DNA of 64,000 nucleotides from Panonychus citri. Its lineage: Eukaryota; Arthropoda; Arachnida; Trombidiformes; Tetranychidae. The notes under the pieces are model-generated. The model was not told where the DNA came from and searched no databases. It saw nothing but the letters and a program-made list of their open reading frames with translations. The translations under genes and the position numbers were made by a program. Position 1 is the stretch's first letter. Every line of letters begins with the position of its first letter. Shown in pieces: positions 47,472 to 59,207 of the stretch. The DNA lies in assembly GCF_014898815.1 (NCBI RefSeq), contig NW_026515542.1, forward strand, positions 372,001 through 436,000. The letters run 5' to 3'.

Positions 47472-47512
<41 letters not shown>
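47472..47512. repeat. (TC)n microsatellite
   Basis: About 20 perfect TC units in the gene desert. Confidence 0.95.
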
Positions 47513-47515
<3 letters not shown>

Positions 47516-48441
47516 CTTCTCTTTCTCTTCCCTTTTATCATCCGACTTTGAAAAGGCTCAGGGGATAACATTAAGATAACCCAGCGGGTATTATGGATTC
47601 CCTGTTGAGATTATCTTTACTTTCAATGAATTAACTTTACCTGTCAGGTTTAACACCTTAACTATTTTTCACCTTAAATAACAACAATCAGAGTACAACA
47701 ATTTAAAACTAATAATAATAAATGCTATTAGGTGAATGATAATGTACATCAGCTAAATAGCAGCAACAATTTAAGAGTAATTTAAGTTTTTCCAATGTGC
47801 AACTATTTAAATCAGTAAATCCATTGATTTTCAAGGAAAGTCAGAGGAAGAAGAAAAAAAAATTTCATTTCTTCCCTTCCAACTATTGATTATCATTCTG
47901 ACTGTTAATCATTGATTTTCAGTATTATCGGTAACATGATTTGATTACATGATAATGGTCATAATCTGATTAACTAAATGATAACATATCAAACTCTAGA
48001 TGATAATGATTATAATCATCAGCTCTTTATCACCTCTTTAATCATGAAGGATACTCAAAGATGAGGATTTTCATGATGACCAATGAATGATTATCATCAT
48101 CATCATGGATTTGATTTAGTAAAAAATTTAGATGGTTAATTTTTTTTTCTTACTATTTAAATATTACATTTTTTTAGTATTGTTGTTAATTGTGAACAAC
48201 GTGATTCAATAGCTCACAGAATTACAATTGAAATTTAATCACGATTATTAAACTAATAGTAAATAATAAGTACAAAATTTTACAGAAAAAACCACAAAAG
48301 CAACCGGCCCATTAACACTCAAACAACAATTAACTTGTAGGATAATCAACAGTAATTAACCACAATCATAATAAATAATCAAGTGTTAGCAAAATGAGAT
48401 GAGGTGAAAATAAATTTACCTCTAGATTCATTTACTATTTG

Positions 48442-48462
48442 GAGAGAGAGAGAGAGAGAGAG
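48442..48462. repeat. (GA)n microsatellite
   Basis: About ten GA units in the gene desert. Confidence 0.85.
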
Positions 48463-51400
48463 CATAAATGATTTAATTTCATCATCATTTCGAATTTTTT
48501 TTCTCATCTTTTTCATATTCTAAATTGTAATTGTGCTGATTTACCACGCGTTCGAGGTCCACTTCTCATCTGATCCTCATTTCTTCAATCATTTCTCCAT
48601 CTTAATCTCTCTACAGGTAAGACAATGTTACTCATCATCATCTTCATTATCATCTCCTTTTCTCCTCCTTCTAATCATCATCATCATGACTAGTTGAAGG
48701 TGTTTCTTTCATGTTCATTCATGGTAATCATCTTGTTGAGTTTAATTTCCATTTCAGAATTGAATAGATTTCCGTATTGAATTTGATTCTTTTCGTTATT
48801 TTGTTTTTCAGGTTGTTATTATTACGATTCCATGACAATGTTACCAAATATTATATTATTATATGTATTATATTGTTATTCTGATTATGATTACAATTAA
48901 TTAACCTCAACCAAGCATAAGATTTAATTACATGCAAATAGATTGTATCAATATGTATGAAGTGTATTTTTATTTATTGTTAACATTTTGATTGTCACAA
49001 TCAGACAAAATGCTCACACTCAATAAAACAATCAACGACAATTAAGTTTACCTCTTGTTACTTTGATTATGTGATTTTGTTTCAAATAAACGCAACTTTT
49101 TAATCAAATGAAAGTTAATCAAAGTTACCTGAAGATGAATCAGAAAATTAATTAACCAACTTATTAGTATCTTATTTTTAACAATTATCACAATTTAATG
49201 GTTAATTAAGGATATTATATTGTCACAATTAAGTTTACTGTATAGATTATTGTTTTCATCGTGATTAAAAACCGTTAATTAGGTTTCTTAATTCACAACA
49301 ACAATTAACTTTCAATTTGAATACTAATTAACTGATAATTAGGAAAATATTTATTATTTTGTTTTTACCTTGATTGTAACCTTAAAATAAAACAACAATT
49401 AAACTTTGTCATTGTAATAATTTAGATATAAAAACAATTTTGTTCATTAAGTTAATCCACTTTTACATCTCAAAGTTAATTGTTTTTGATTAACTGATTG
49501 TAGAAAGTAATTGAAAATTGATTTGTATTATAATGATGAAAATAATATCATTTTAAACCTTTGAAAGTGAAGTTAATTGTTGCCATTGGGAATCAGTGAA
49601 AGAAATTAATTATTTCACTTAATGATTTACTTTTTTTTTGTTCCAATGATAACAATTAATAATTAGCTCTAATTATTTATCATTATTAAGAAATTTAGAA
49701 TCAAATTAATTGCTGATAATATTTCATATCCATCGAAGAGTTTTAAATGAACTGTAAGAAAACAGTTGAAACGCTGAACCAGAATTGGAACTTTGATTTC
49801 ATGATTAATTCATCATTATATTAATTGGAACGAGATTGAAAGAGAGATAAAGAAATAAAAAAAAAATTCTGAGAAAAAGTTGTAAATATTTATCAGGAAG
49901 AGAAAAGAAAAGAAAAATTGACTCATTGGATTTTCGATTGGTGACAAAAAATCATCGAACCAAATTCACCAAATAGCCAATAGATCTCGATCTCGATGTC
50001 AAATGAGAGAGAAAGATAAAAGAAAAATCGACTTTCAAACAAGAAGAATAAAGTTCTAACCTGAGCAAACTCGATGAACTTATGAAATGAAATATTAGCT
50101 TAAAACGATCACATTGGTGGACAAAGTTTTCTATCTCTGTCTATTTCCTATTCTCACCTCGCATCATCGAGCCCATTGTTAGCTGAGGTGTAAAAGGTTT
50201 CATATTGAACTTTTGTTCATCTTCATCCTCATCCTCATCCTCATCATCATCATCATCTTATTGTTACTCATTGTATCCTTGATTATCCTCACAGTTTTGT
50301 ATTATCACAACACAATCAGATCCTAACGTGTATGTTTTTTGTTGCTACTCTTTGATAATAGTAACAATCAAGGCAACATATCAACAATCAGAAAAAAAGT
50401 ACAGTTACAATCACAAATTAGTCTCAACTGAGTCTCAAGTAGTTAATCAAAATGATAACAATTAATAATCTAATCTATAAATAGTAAACTTGAAAATTTA
50501 AGTTCGAACTCACGAAAAGTAAAAAAAATAACAATAAACACACCCGATTTTACTGATCACCGAAATGATTAACTTATATTATCCAATTAAAGTTAACATG
50601 ATTATAATTATGTTATCAGATAATAAACTAAACTTCTGAATAAGTTTATCAGATAATCAGATAATCAGTTAATTGTTATACATTGAATATTATCAAGATA
50701 CAAGAAGCAATTGAGAGCCACTAAGATGAGATTATGATGTTGATGATGATGATGATGGTAATAAAAAGATAACACTTCTTGTTAAATTATCATCATAATC
50801 ATAATAATCTTGATGATATAATAACAATCAAAATATATTCAAGTGGATTAAGTATCATGGTTGACAGTTAGTACAAAAGAGTCAATGATAAAATACATTG
50901 AGAATAGGAAACGAGTAGAGAGAAAAAATTTTTTTTTTCCTTCGAAAAGATTTGATAATAAACAAGATTTAATATGTAAAAATATTGTGACATAATAATG
51001 ATTATCATCCTCATCATCCCTTATCATCATTATCCTTCATTTAGATATGCTACATTTATCCTCACTGGGAAGTTACTTAAGAGTGAGAGAGAGAGAGAGA
51101 AAGTCAAGTTGACAAAAAGGACACACAATAAGATGGATATAAAAAAATACGATATGATGATAACTATTGTTATCCAATTCAATTGTTACCATTTTCAGTT
51201 GTGTATTCACAATGGTTGTTGTTTTTTATATTCCATAGACATTTTTTTTTCTTTCTTATGTATTCAACATTGTCTATGGTACATGCATACCCTCCTCCAC
51301 ACATATGCAACCGCAACAGAATTAACTAAGAGTATACTTATCATCTTCCTCTTCAGAGTGAAGATGATGATATTCGGGGAGTGATGTGATTATCTATGAC

Positions 51401-52711
51401 TTCCTTTTGATTCTTTTCTCTTTTTTTATCATCCAAAGGAAATCTTTCCACTCTCTCTCAGTTTCATCATCATCATCATCATCATCATCTTCTTCTACTT
51501 CTTCGTCTATCCTTTTCGATTTTCTTTCTATTCGAATAATTTTTTGCTTTCATCTTTTCTCCTCTTCATCTTTCTATATCTCTATGTATGTACACATAAA
51601 AAACGATCTTCTTTTTTATCCTCTTTCGTTCTGGTTCAATATTATCTTCATCATCTTCATCACATTTGAATGTTCATAACGCTTATTGTTATCATCGTTG
51701 TATATTAATGGTAACTAAGAGGATGAAGATGCTATTTAGATTATTGATCTTTTCCCTCTTGGGTTCCCATTCTCATAATATTAATCAACTTTTTTACGCT
51801 TGATAATTATTCATGACTTGAAATTGAAACAATCATCTACCCACCCAGTTCACCCTCCACCCACCCACTCACTCACTCAAATACACTTGCATACAAAGAC
51901 TCATAGACAGTTAATTGTGTACTTTTTTGGTAATTTTATCAATTAACTAAATTATGTTATGTTATCACAAGAAATATGATTCTTTGTTTTAGCAACTCTC
52001 TCTGTCTATTGTTGCAATCATGATAAAAATTCAGCGAAGCTCAAAAAAAAAGTTTCTATCATGCTACTTCATTAATTGTCCGTTAATCATATCCAAGTTA
52101 ATTAACACTAATTGATTAATTTTCAAAATTAGTAAACTTGAAAAGTTTAAATAATATCAAGACAATCAATCAATATCAAAAGATAACCGTTAGATTTTAA
52201 CAGTTTAATCAATAGGTAAAAGTTTATTCTGGAAAAATTAATCATGGTAATCAAAAGTTCATGAGTTACAATCATCAGTGAGTAAAATTTTAACTTACTA
52301 ATCAGCTGAATGTACAATTGATACAAAGATTATCAGTTCTCTATCCAATGTAACAATAACCATGATTCTGATTCTGATAATCTTATAGTGTCATCTTCAC
52401 CCACCACCTACTCCTCCCTTTTCCTCCTTCATGGTAATATCAATCTCGTTTTCCTATTTCCATTCATATAATTCAACCAAGCTCAGTGTATAATTATCAT
52501 CATCATCAGGAGGAAGACGATGATGATAATAATGATGATGAGAAAATGGTAAAAAAAAAATATAAAGAGGAAGTGTAAGAAAAGTCAAAGAACATCAATA
52601 TTACAGTTTACAGATGAATTAATTCAGACTAAAATTCTGATTATTATTATCATGAGATTATTATGAATATAAGCTAACCAACCATGGAATCTGCACCAAG
52701 ATATACAATTG

Positions 52712-52734
52712 TTATAGTATTTAATATACTATAA
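52712..52734. repeat. Short perfect inverted repeat
   Basis: TTATAGTAT and ATACTATAA, 9-bp arms around a 5-bp loop. AT-only composition apart from one G/C pair per arm makes chance plausible. Confidence 0.6.
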
Positions 52735-54667
52735 GAACTGAGGATAAATAGACAGAATCAAATAATGATTTAGATGAAAACTGAACTGAATGAGAATCTC
52801 AAACAAAAGAACAAGTTAAGAAAAAATATCATTCCAAATATTCAGAGTTCTGATAATCAAGAATCAAGAAATAATCAATAGTTTAAACATTAGAAAATCA
52901 TCTATTACAACAAAGATCTTGATTATGTGTTCATTATAATCTTATCTTCATCTCTCCTTCTCTCTCTCTCTCTCTCAGTGTCAAGATGATGAAGAAAAAT
53001 AAAAAGATGAGGATGATAAATTTACATAATGAATATCAAGGTTCCCAACAGTCAAACGCACCCAGAAACATAATCATACCACTAGAAGATAATAGAAACT
53101 TAACCAACCGTTAAATTAATAGTCAATTTGATTCAGTCAAATTGTGAAGGCGTTTGCAATGATTATCATCATCATCACCATCATCATCATCATCTCATTG
53201 AGGTACCTTAATATACAGGATAAACTATCATGATCCACAACCACAACCTTAACCAACTTACTGAACCTCAAACAACAACAAAAACTACAAAACTAAACGT
53301 AACCATTAACTTGATGATAATCAAGCTCTGTAAACCAAACCTATCAGCAATTTAAATTGTACCTATGATTACAATTTACACGAGTTAATTGTTCTTAAAA
53401 AGATGATTAGTTTTGTTGTTGTCTAAATCCATTACGAGTCAATCACTAGCACTTGGAATTGTCAATGACGGAAAATACTATTGTTATTAAAATGAAATTT
53501 TCTTAATTCTGTTTCCTTATTCAATATGATTATCATATTTTTACACTTTGTTAACTTTTCATTCATTCATTTATTGTATGAAAATAAATTATATTCATGA
53601 TACTATTTAGATATTGTTAGCGTATCGTTTTTTTTTTCATTATTCAAATGACCAGAGCGTGAAAATTGCGGCTAATCAAGTAGGGATGATGATGATACTG
53701 ATGGTCAACAATACAATGGACAATATATATTATCATGAATACACTTTGCAACAATAACATTGGAAATGGACAAGGTTAAATATATTTCTTGATTGTTGTA
53801 TAAATAATGATATGTAAAAAAAAGGTTAATTTTTAATCATCATCATTGTAAATTGTTAACAATACCGACAGTGTGACCTTGCCTATTTTTTTCACTCTCT
53901 ATGGTTGATCACGATTTAAATTGTTGTTGTTGTTTCCAACAATCAAGAGCAATTTATTAATGAGATAAATAGAAAAGGGTAATTACAACCATTGGTTAAA
54001 CTTTTAGGTAAGAAAAAAGGTATTTCTATTATCATCATAATCTAATCATCATCCGCATCATCATCATCATCATCATCGTCGTCATCAGCATCATGTTATT
54101 GACCATTTTGTTGACCAAGAGAAAACAAAAAGTCAATCAAGTGAATTCCTATGGCCGGTAAGTCTAGTAAAGTTACTTATTATTGTATTGAATGTGTCCA
54201 GTGTAATGTCCAGTTTTTGTTTTCTCTCAAATTAACTGACAAAAAAAGGGTTAGGTTATTGGTTAAGTGAAGTGTTTGTAAGTGTTGTTGGTCAGTTTGT
54301 AAAAAAGGAGGAGGAGGAGGATAAGGTGGAAGTGGTCAGCAAATATCTTGCAAGAATAGAAAGTGAAAGAGAATCATCTTTTTCTCATCATCCTCATCTC
54401 GTTACAAATGTAATATTAATGTTGTGATACATTTTCCAAAGGTAACAACAGAGGAAAATAAAATAAAATAAATCGTTTGCAATTTAAAAGTGGAAAAAAT
54501 TTGGTTACTAATAAGCGTGGATCCTTAATATTGCTTTTTTTTACACTCAACAAACATAATCAACATACACACACACACACAGGTATAAATACACAGTGAG
54601 AGAGTGAGTGAGAGATACATGTAACTACCTATGATATACATTGACCATATCTAGAACAAAGGTCGGC

Positions 54668-54710
54668 AAAAAGGCTACAGAAAAAACCCTCCGGGGGTTT
54701 TGCCTTTTCC
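54668..54710. other. GC-containing hairpin in the gene desert
   Basis: AAAACCC-TCCG-GGGTTTT stem nested inside AAAAGGC...GCCTTTT arms with a small 5'-side bulge. Stands out from the AT-rich surroundings. Function unknown; too short for a usual animal pre-miRNA. Confidence 0.5.
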
Positions 54711-55720
54711 AAGTTTAACCTTTGCAAGATGCTTTTTACATTCATTGTTGCATTGCCTCTTTTTTACACCTTTATTTCAACGTAGAAGCGTATAAGAAGA
54801 TGCTCATCATCATCTCTTCCTCTTCAACAAGCCCCTTTATTTGCCTCCAACCGATTCTCTCTCAAAACTTCATCATCATCATCATCATCATCTCTTTTAT
54901 GTATCAACCTTTGTTATCCTCATCTTAGTATTTTTCTTCTTGTTATTCTTGGACAAAAGATCCAAGTCAAAGTCAAAAATTTCATTGAAAAAAAAAATTT
55001 CCTCTCCTCTTGTGTTACACTTAATGTGTTTCTACTTGTTTCTTACCTGTTATTTTCCTGCTCACCAACAATGAAACAACAACAACAACAACATCAACAT
55101 TTACAAAACCCTAACATTATCCCTTTACCTTAAAAATACAGGTAAAAATTGCAAACTTTTCAAGGTAAAAGGTGTGCCAATTGAACACAAATGATAATAT
55201 ATAACATGGATCATGATGATGATATGTCCAATTGTATTGTATATGAATGATAATAACTTATCACTTTTACTGTGTAAAAGTCAAATTTCAATTTCAATTA
55301 ACCTTTTCATGAGGATTAAGATTGTTGTTATTGTTGCTAATGGATTAACCATTGATGAGAAATTATTTATTATCAGGATTATAATGAAAACGATACAAAT
55401 ACTTATCGTTGACACATTCAAGTGACTTTCAATGTAGCACCTTTACCAATTTTAATGTATTATTATTATTGTGTCATCGTCTTTAATTGTTGTTCATCTT
55501 ATTATCATTACAATCACCTTGATGACATTTTGATAATGATGATGATGTTAATTATGATTAACATTTTCTTATCATAGAGATGATACAATGGGAGATATTT
55601 TGTTTTTCTTGTTATTCTTTTCACACCGAGTTGATTTTTCTCTTTCTTTTAATTTATATATTATTTTCTTTTTCATCATCATTAGCACGTCAACACTGTA
55701 ATTATATGCTCACCTTTTTT

Positions 55721-55741
55721 GAGAGAGAGAGAGAGAGAGAG
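55721..55741. repeat. (GA)n microsatellite
   Basis: About ten GA units, 1.7 kb before FoxB. Confidence 0.85.
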
Positions 55742-56799
55742 GGAGATATCATATGATAATGAAAAGAATATGAAAAAAAAAATTTCGTTTTTTGTTCGAA
55801 CTTGAAAGAGAAAAAGTTTTTTTTTCCTTCGTTAGAACTTTTTTTTCTCTTGTTCTATTCTAAAGTTCAATGGATTTATATCGTTTCTATATATGTTTTC
55901 TGGTTCTTTTAGGTTCGAGGAGAAAAATTGTCATTCACAGAATCATGATTACGATGATGATTAAATTACCATGTGGATTAAATTTACTTTTTGTTCAGGT
56001 TTTGATTGTTACTTTTGTAAATCATGATTAAAAACGATAATATGAAAACTTTTTTTTTGTTATTCTAATTTGTAATTGTTTTGATAGTAATTTAAATACA
56101 AACACAACATGACGTGAACAATGATGATGATAACATGGTAATATCATGTATATTGTGTGTGGATGATGAGGATGATAAGGATGAGTTGGTTAAGTGTAAA
56201 TAGAAGAGAGAGAGAGAGAGAAAACCCTATACAATGTAAATGAAATGGTCTGTTGATTATGAGGTCGAGAAAGAGGAAGATAATAATGATGATGATGAAG
56301 ATAATGTTCTGTTCTGATGATAAGGGGGGTTAAAGGCGTGTCTGAGTAATTCTATTGGTTGAAAAAGTTGTAAAGAAGATAAAGAAAGAGAAAACAATTA
56401 TGTCTTTCTTTTCTTTTGGATTTTCTCTCTCTTTTCATTCTTTCTCTCTTTCTCTCTTCTAATTTACACTTATCATCCATATCTTTCACTCTAAAATCCA
56501 TTGAAAACCAGTCCACCCCATCAACTTTAATCTAATCTTCATCTTGATCATCATCATCATCATCATGGTAACTCCTCCTTCCTTGTACCACCTTCCACCT
56601 CCCACCTCTTTCTTTCCTCTCTTTCTTTACTTACTAAATGAACGACAAGACAATTCATGTTTACATGTAACTTTTTTGTTTGTTAGTAAAACACATTCAG
56701 TTGATTGTATCACTCTGTACATATTTCGTTCAATATCTGTTTATGTTTACAGTCTGTTCAATATACACATTCTCACATTTTATCCTCCCCCTTATCATC

Positions 56800-56803
<4 letters not shown>

Positions 56804-56834
<31 letters not shown>
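56804..56834. repeat. (TC)n microsatellite
   Basis: About 15 TC units, 600 bp before FoxB. Confidence 0.9.
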
Positions 56835-56836
<2 letters not shown>

Positions 56837-57288
56837 ACTCAATACATTGTTGATTTTATTTTTGTTACGTTTATATTATCTATAACTGTACATCAATTCA
56901 ATATCCACACACACTGTATGTGTTTAAATACATTGTTGTTTTTTGTTGTTACTGAATCCCTGATGATTATTAATCAACAACAATTTACTTAATCAACATT
57001 GTTTGTATGTAAATTGTGTGAACCCATTTTAACCTAATCAATTACAATCATGGTTACAATCAACAATTACAACGATTATCACAATTATCGCAAAGAAACA
57101 TCAAAATGTTCATCATTTCAACCAATCAATTGATTTAAAAGTTGATTGTCTCGTGTCTCGTGTTTGTGTGAGTGTATTTGTTTGTTTTTATTTCTCATAC
57201 AATTTAATTTGCTTTGAGATTTTACAATTAGACAAATTTAATTGTTCATGTGTGTTTTTATTTGTTAATCGAGAATAACAAAACACAT

Positions 57289-57300
57289 TATATAAATATA
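57289..57300 (+). promoter_or_regulatory. TATA-like element upstream of FoxB
   Basis: TTATATAAATAT about 150 bp before the FoxB start codon. Spacing suits a core promoter, but AT-rich surroundings make chance likely. Confidence 0.35.
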
Positions 57301-57443
57301 CCAAAGAAGATCAAGATTCATTCATTTCAACAACCATTGAGTTTACTACATTGATCCATTGATAAAAAAATAGTAATTAACCTGTTCCATTTTTTACCTT
57401 GATTCTCACCACGATTCTCAGAGTCGATAAAAGTTCAAGTGAA

Positions 57444-59207
57444 ATGCCGAGACCCGGAAGGTCTACTTATGGTGATCAAAAGCCTCCCTATTCATATATA
57501 AGTTTAACCTTTATGGCGATACAATCGTCGGGTGAGAAAATGTTGACATTAAGTGATATTTATAAGTTTATCATGGATCGATTTCCATATTATCGGAAAA
57601 ACACTCAACGGTGGCAGAATTCATTGAGACACAATCTCTCATTTAACGATTGTTTCATTAAGATTCCAAGGCGACCTGATCGTCCAGGTAAAGGTTCATA
57701 TTGGGCTTTACACCCAAGTTGCGGGGATATGTTTGAAAATGGTTCATTCCTACGTCGACGGAAACGCTTTAAGCTACCTAAAAGTATTAAAGAAGCCGCA
57801 GCCATGGCAATGGCGGACATGAAACATTATCAGAATGCAATAAACGCTGAGAATGCAAAATTAAAGTTAAACAATAATGGTGATGGTGATGTTGGTCCTG
57901 GTGGAAGTCGAGATGCCGATGGAGATGGAGCTGGAAGTGGTAGCGGTGGAAGTCGTTCAAGTATTAACCTTGGCTCACCAGGTTCCCCTGTATCTTCACA
58001 CCATCATATTCACAATCCACCAATAAAACTTCACGGTCACCATCATAATCATCATGTTGGTCATCATCCAACAGGTCACCATCATCATCTTAATCCACCT
58101 CCACCTCCAACTCATCATCATCATCATCACCATCAAGCATCACATTTACATAATTTACATGCAGCCGCTGCTCACCATCACGCTGCCCATCACCTTTTCG
58201 GCCTGGGCTTCGGTGCTGCCGCTGCTGCAGCAGCCGCAGTTGCCGTTGCCGCTCAAGCGGCTGCAGTAGCCGCTGCATCTTCAACATCATCATCAACCCT
58301 TTCAACTTCATCATCTTTATCCTCTACATCATCAACCTCACCCTTATCCACAAGTTCACCTTCATCATCTTTAACCTCATCATCATCAACCACAACAACA
58401 ACAACATCCACCGATCTGAGTAGACTTCACCCTCACCACCACCCACTCTCCCTCTCCTCCCTACACTCACCTCTCTCTCACCATCACCACCACCATCATC
58501 CTCTTCATCAGTCACCATTTGCATCCTTATTATCCGCTGCTTCCTTAAATCATCAACATAAATCACCTTCCTCATCAAACTCCCCAATAATCAATACCAA
58601 CAATCAAACTAATTCAACAACTTCCGGAACATCATTAACAACCAACAACAAGCAACCCTTTAGCATTGAACATTTAATTGGACCAGATAAAGTGAAAGAG
58701 AGACCCTCATCTCCAACCTTATCATCCCCACCATCATCACCTCTCTCATTATCAAAATGTGATGATGATAATCCTAATGATGATAATATAACAATTGATT
58801 CACCAAATGATGACGATAAATCAACTATTGTAAAGATAAAATCTAACGGTAAACACTCACTATCCTCTTCATCTTCATCATCAACATCCTCATCTCCATC
58901 ACAATCACCTTTACCATCTCATCATCATCATCATCATCAATCCAATCAACAACATAGATCCCATCATAATCCCACCAACACAATTACAAACAGTCCATCG
59001 TCACTGCCTTCACCTTTATCATCTCTCTCAACCTCATCATTAGCCACCTCTGTTTCCCATGACACCCTAGTGGCCGCAGCTCATCAAAACGCTGTTGCAT
59101 TTCAAGCTGCCCTTCATCAGGCCGCAGCGGCTGGACTCGCTTTCCGCCCCAGATTACCTGCTTTTCCAGATTTCCCACCATCATCAATCAATTCACTTCC
59201 CTGGTAA
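57444..59207 (+). CDS. FoxB: Forkhead transcription factor FoxB (intronless)
   Basis: DNA-binding regulator of development; FoxB genes pattern ventral ectoderm and nervous system in animals. Start at 57444 gives MPRPGRSTYGDQKPPYSYIS, the near-invariant FoxB N-terminus; the 15 codons before it are not conserved. The forkhead domain (residues about 13-105) includes RWQNSLRHNLSFNDCFIKIP and the recognition helix, and the block GSYWALHPSCGDMFENGSFL that continues into RRRKRF marks the FoxB class. After it come Gly/Asp, His-rich (residues about 190-260), poly-Ala, Ser/Thr-rich and again His-rich stretches. FSIEHLIG at about residues 406-413 is an eh1-type Groucho-binding motif that corresponds to the FAIENII motif of vertebrate FOXB1. 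Total 587 residues, much longer than vertebrate FOXB1 (about 325), due to low-complexity expansion. No intron, as in most FoxB genes. Confidence 0.97.
   Translation: MPRPGRSTYGDQKPPYSYISLTFMAIQSSGEKMLTLSDIYKFIMDRFPYYRKNTQRWQNSLRHNLSFNDCFIKIPRRPDRPGKGSYWALHPSCGDMFENGSFLRRRKRFKLPKSIKEAAAMAMADMKHYQNAINAENAKLKLNNNGDGDVGPGGSRDADGDGAGSGSGGSRSSINLGSPGSPVSSHHHIHNPPIKLHGHHHNHHVGHHPTGHHHHLNPPPPPTHHHHHHHQASHLHNLHAAAAHHHAAHHLFGLGFGAAAAAAAAVAVAAQAAAVAAASSTSSSTLSTSSSLSSTSSTSPLSTSSPSSSLTSSSSTTTTTTSTDLSRLHPHHHPLSLSSLHSPLSHHHHHHHPLHQSPFASLLSAASLNHQHKSPSSSNSPIINTNNQTNSTTSGTSLTTNNKQPFSIEHLIGPDKVKERPSSPTLSSPPSSPLSLSKCDDDNPNDDNITIDSPNDDDKSTIVKIKSNGKHSLSSSSSSSTSSSPSQSPLPSHHHHHHQSNQQHRSHHNPTNTITNSPSSLPSPLSSLSTSSLATSVSHDTLVAAAHQNAVAFQAALHQAAAAGLAFRPRLPAFPDFPPSSINSLPW

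Larger units (their letters stand above)
39129..57443. other. 18-kb gene desert upstream of FoxB
   Basis: No protein gene can be supported. Short frames are composed of (ATC)n, (GA)n or AT-rich sequence. Very many AACAATTAA / TTAATTGTT words, ATGATGATG stretches and GA/CT microsatellites. Possible splice-donor-like CAG/GTAAGA at 48613 and acceptor-like TTTTTCAG at about 48810 could mark an untranslated exon. Position next to a developmental transcription factor suggests enhancers. Confidence 0.55.

Noticed and set aside
57399..57443. Upstream start for FoxB
   Set aside because: The extra 15 codons are not conserved; the family begins MPRPGR at 57444.
58010..58140. Spaced CAT repeats as a possible CRISPR-like or satellite array
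   Set aside because: Lies in the FoxB coding region and encodes His-rich protein.
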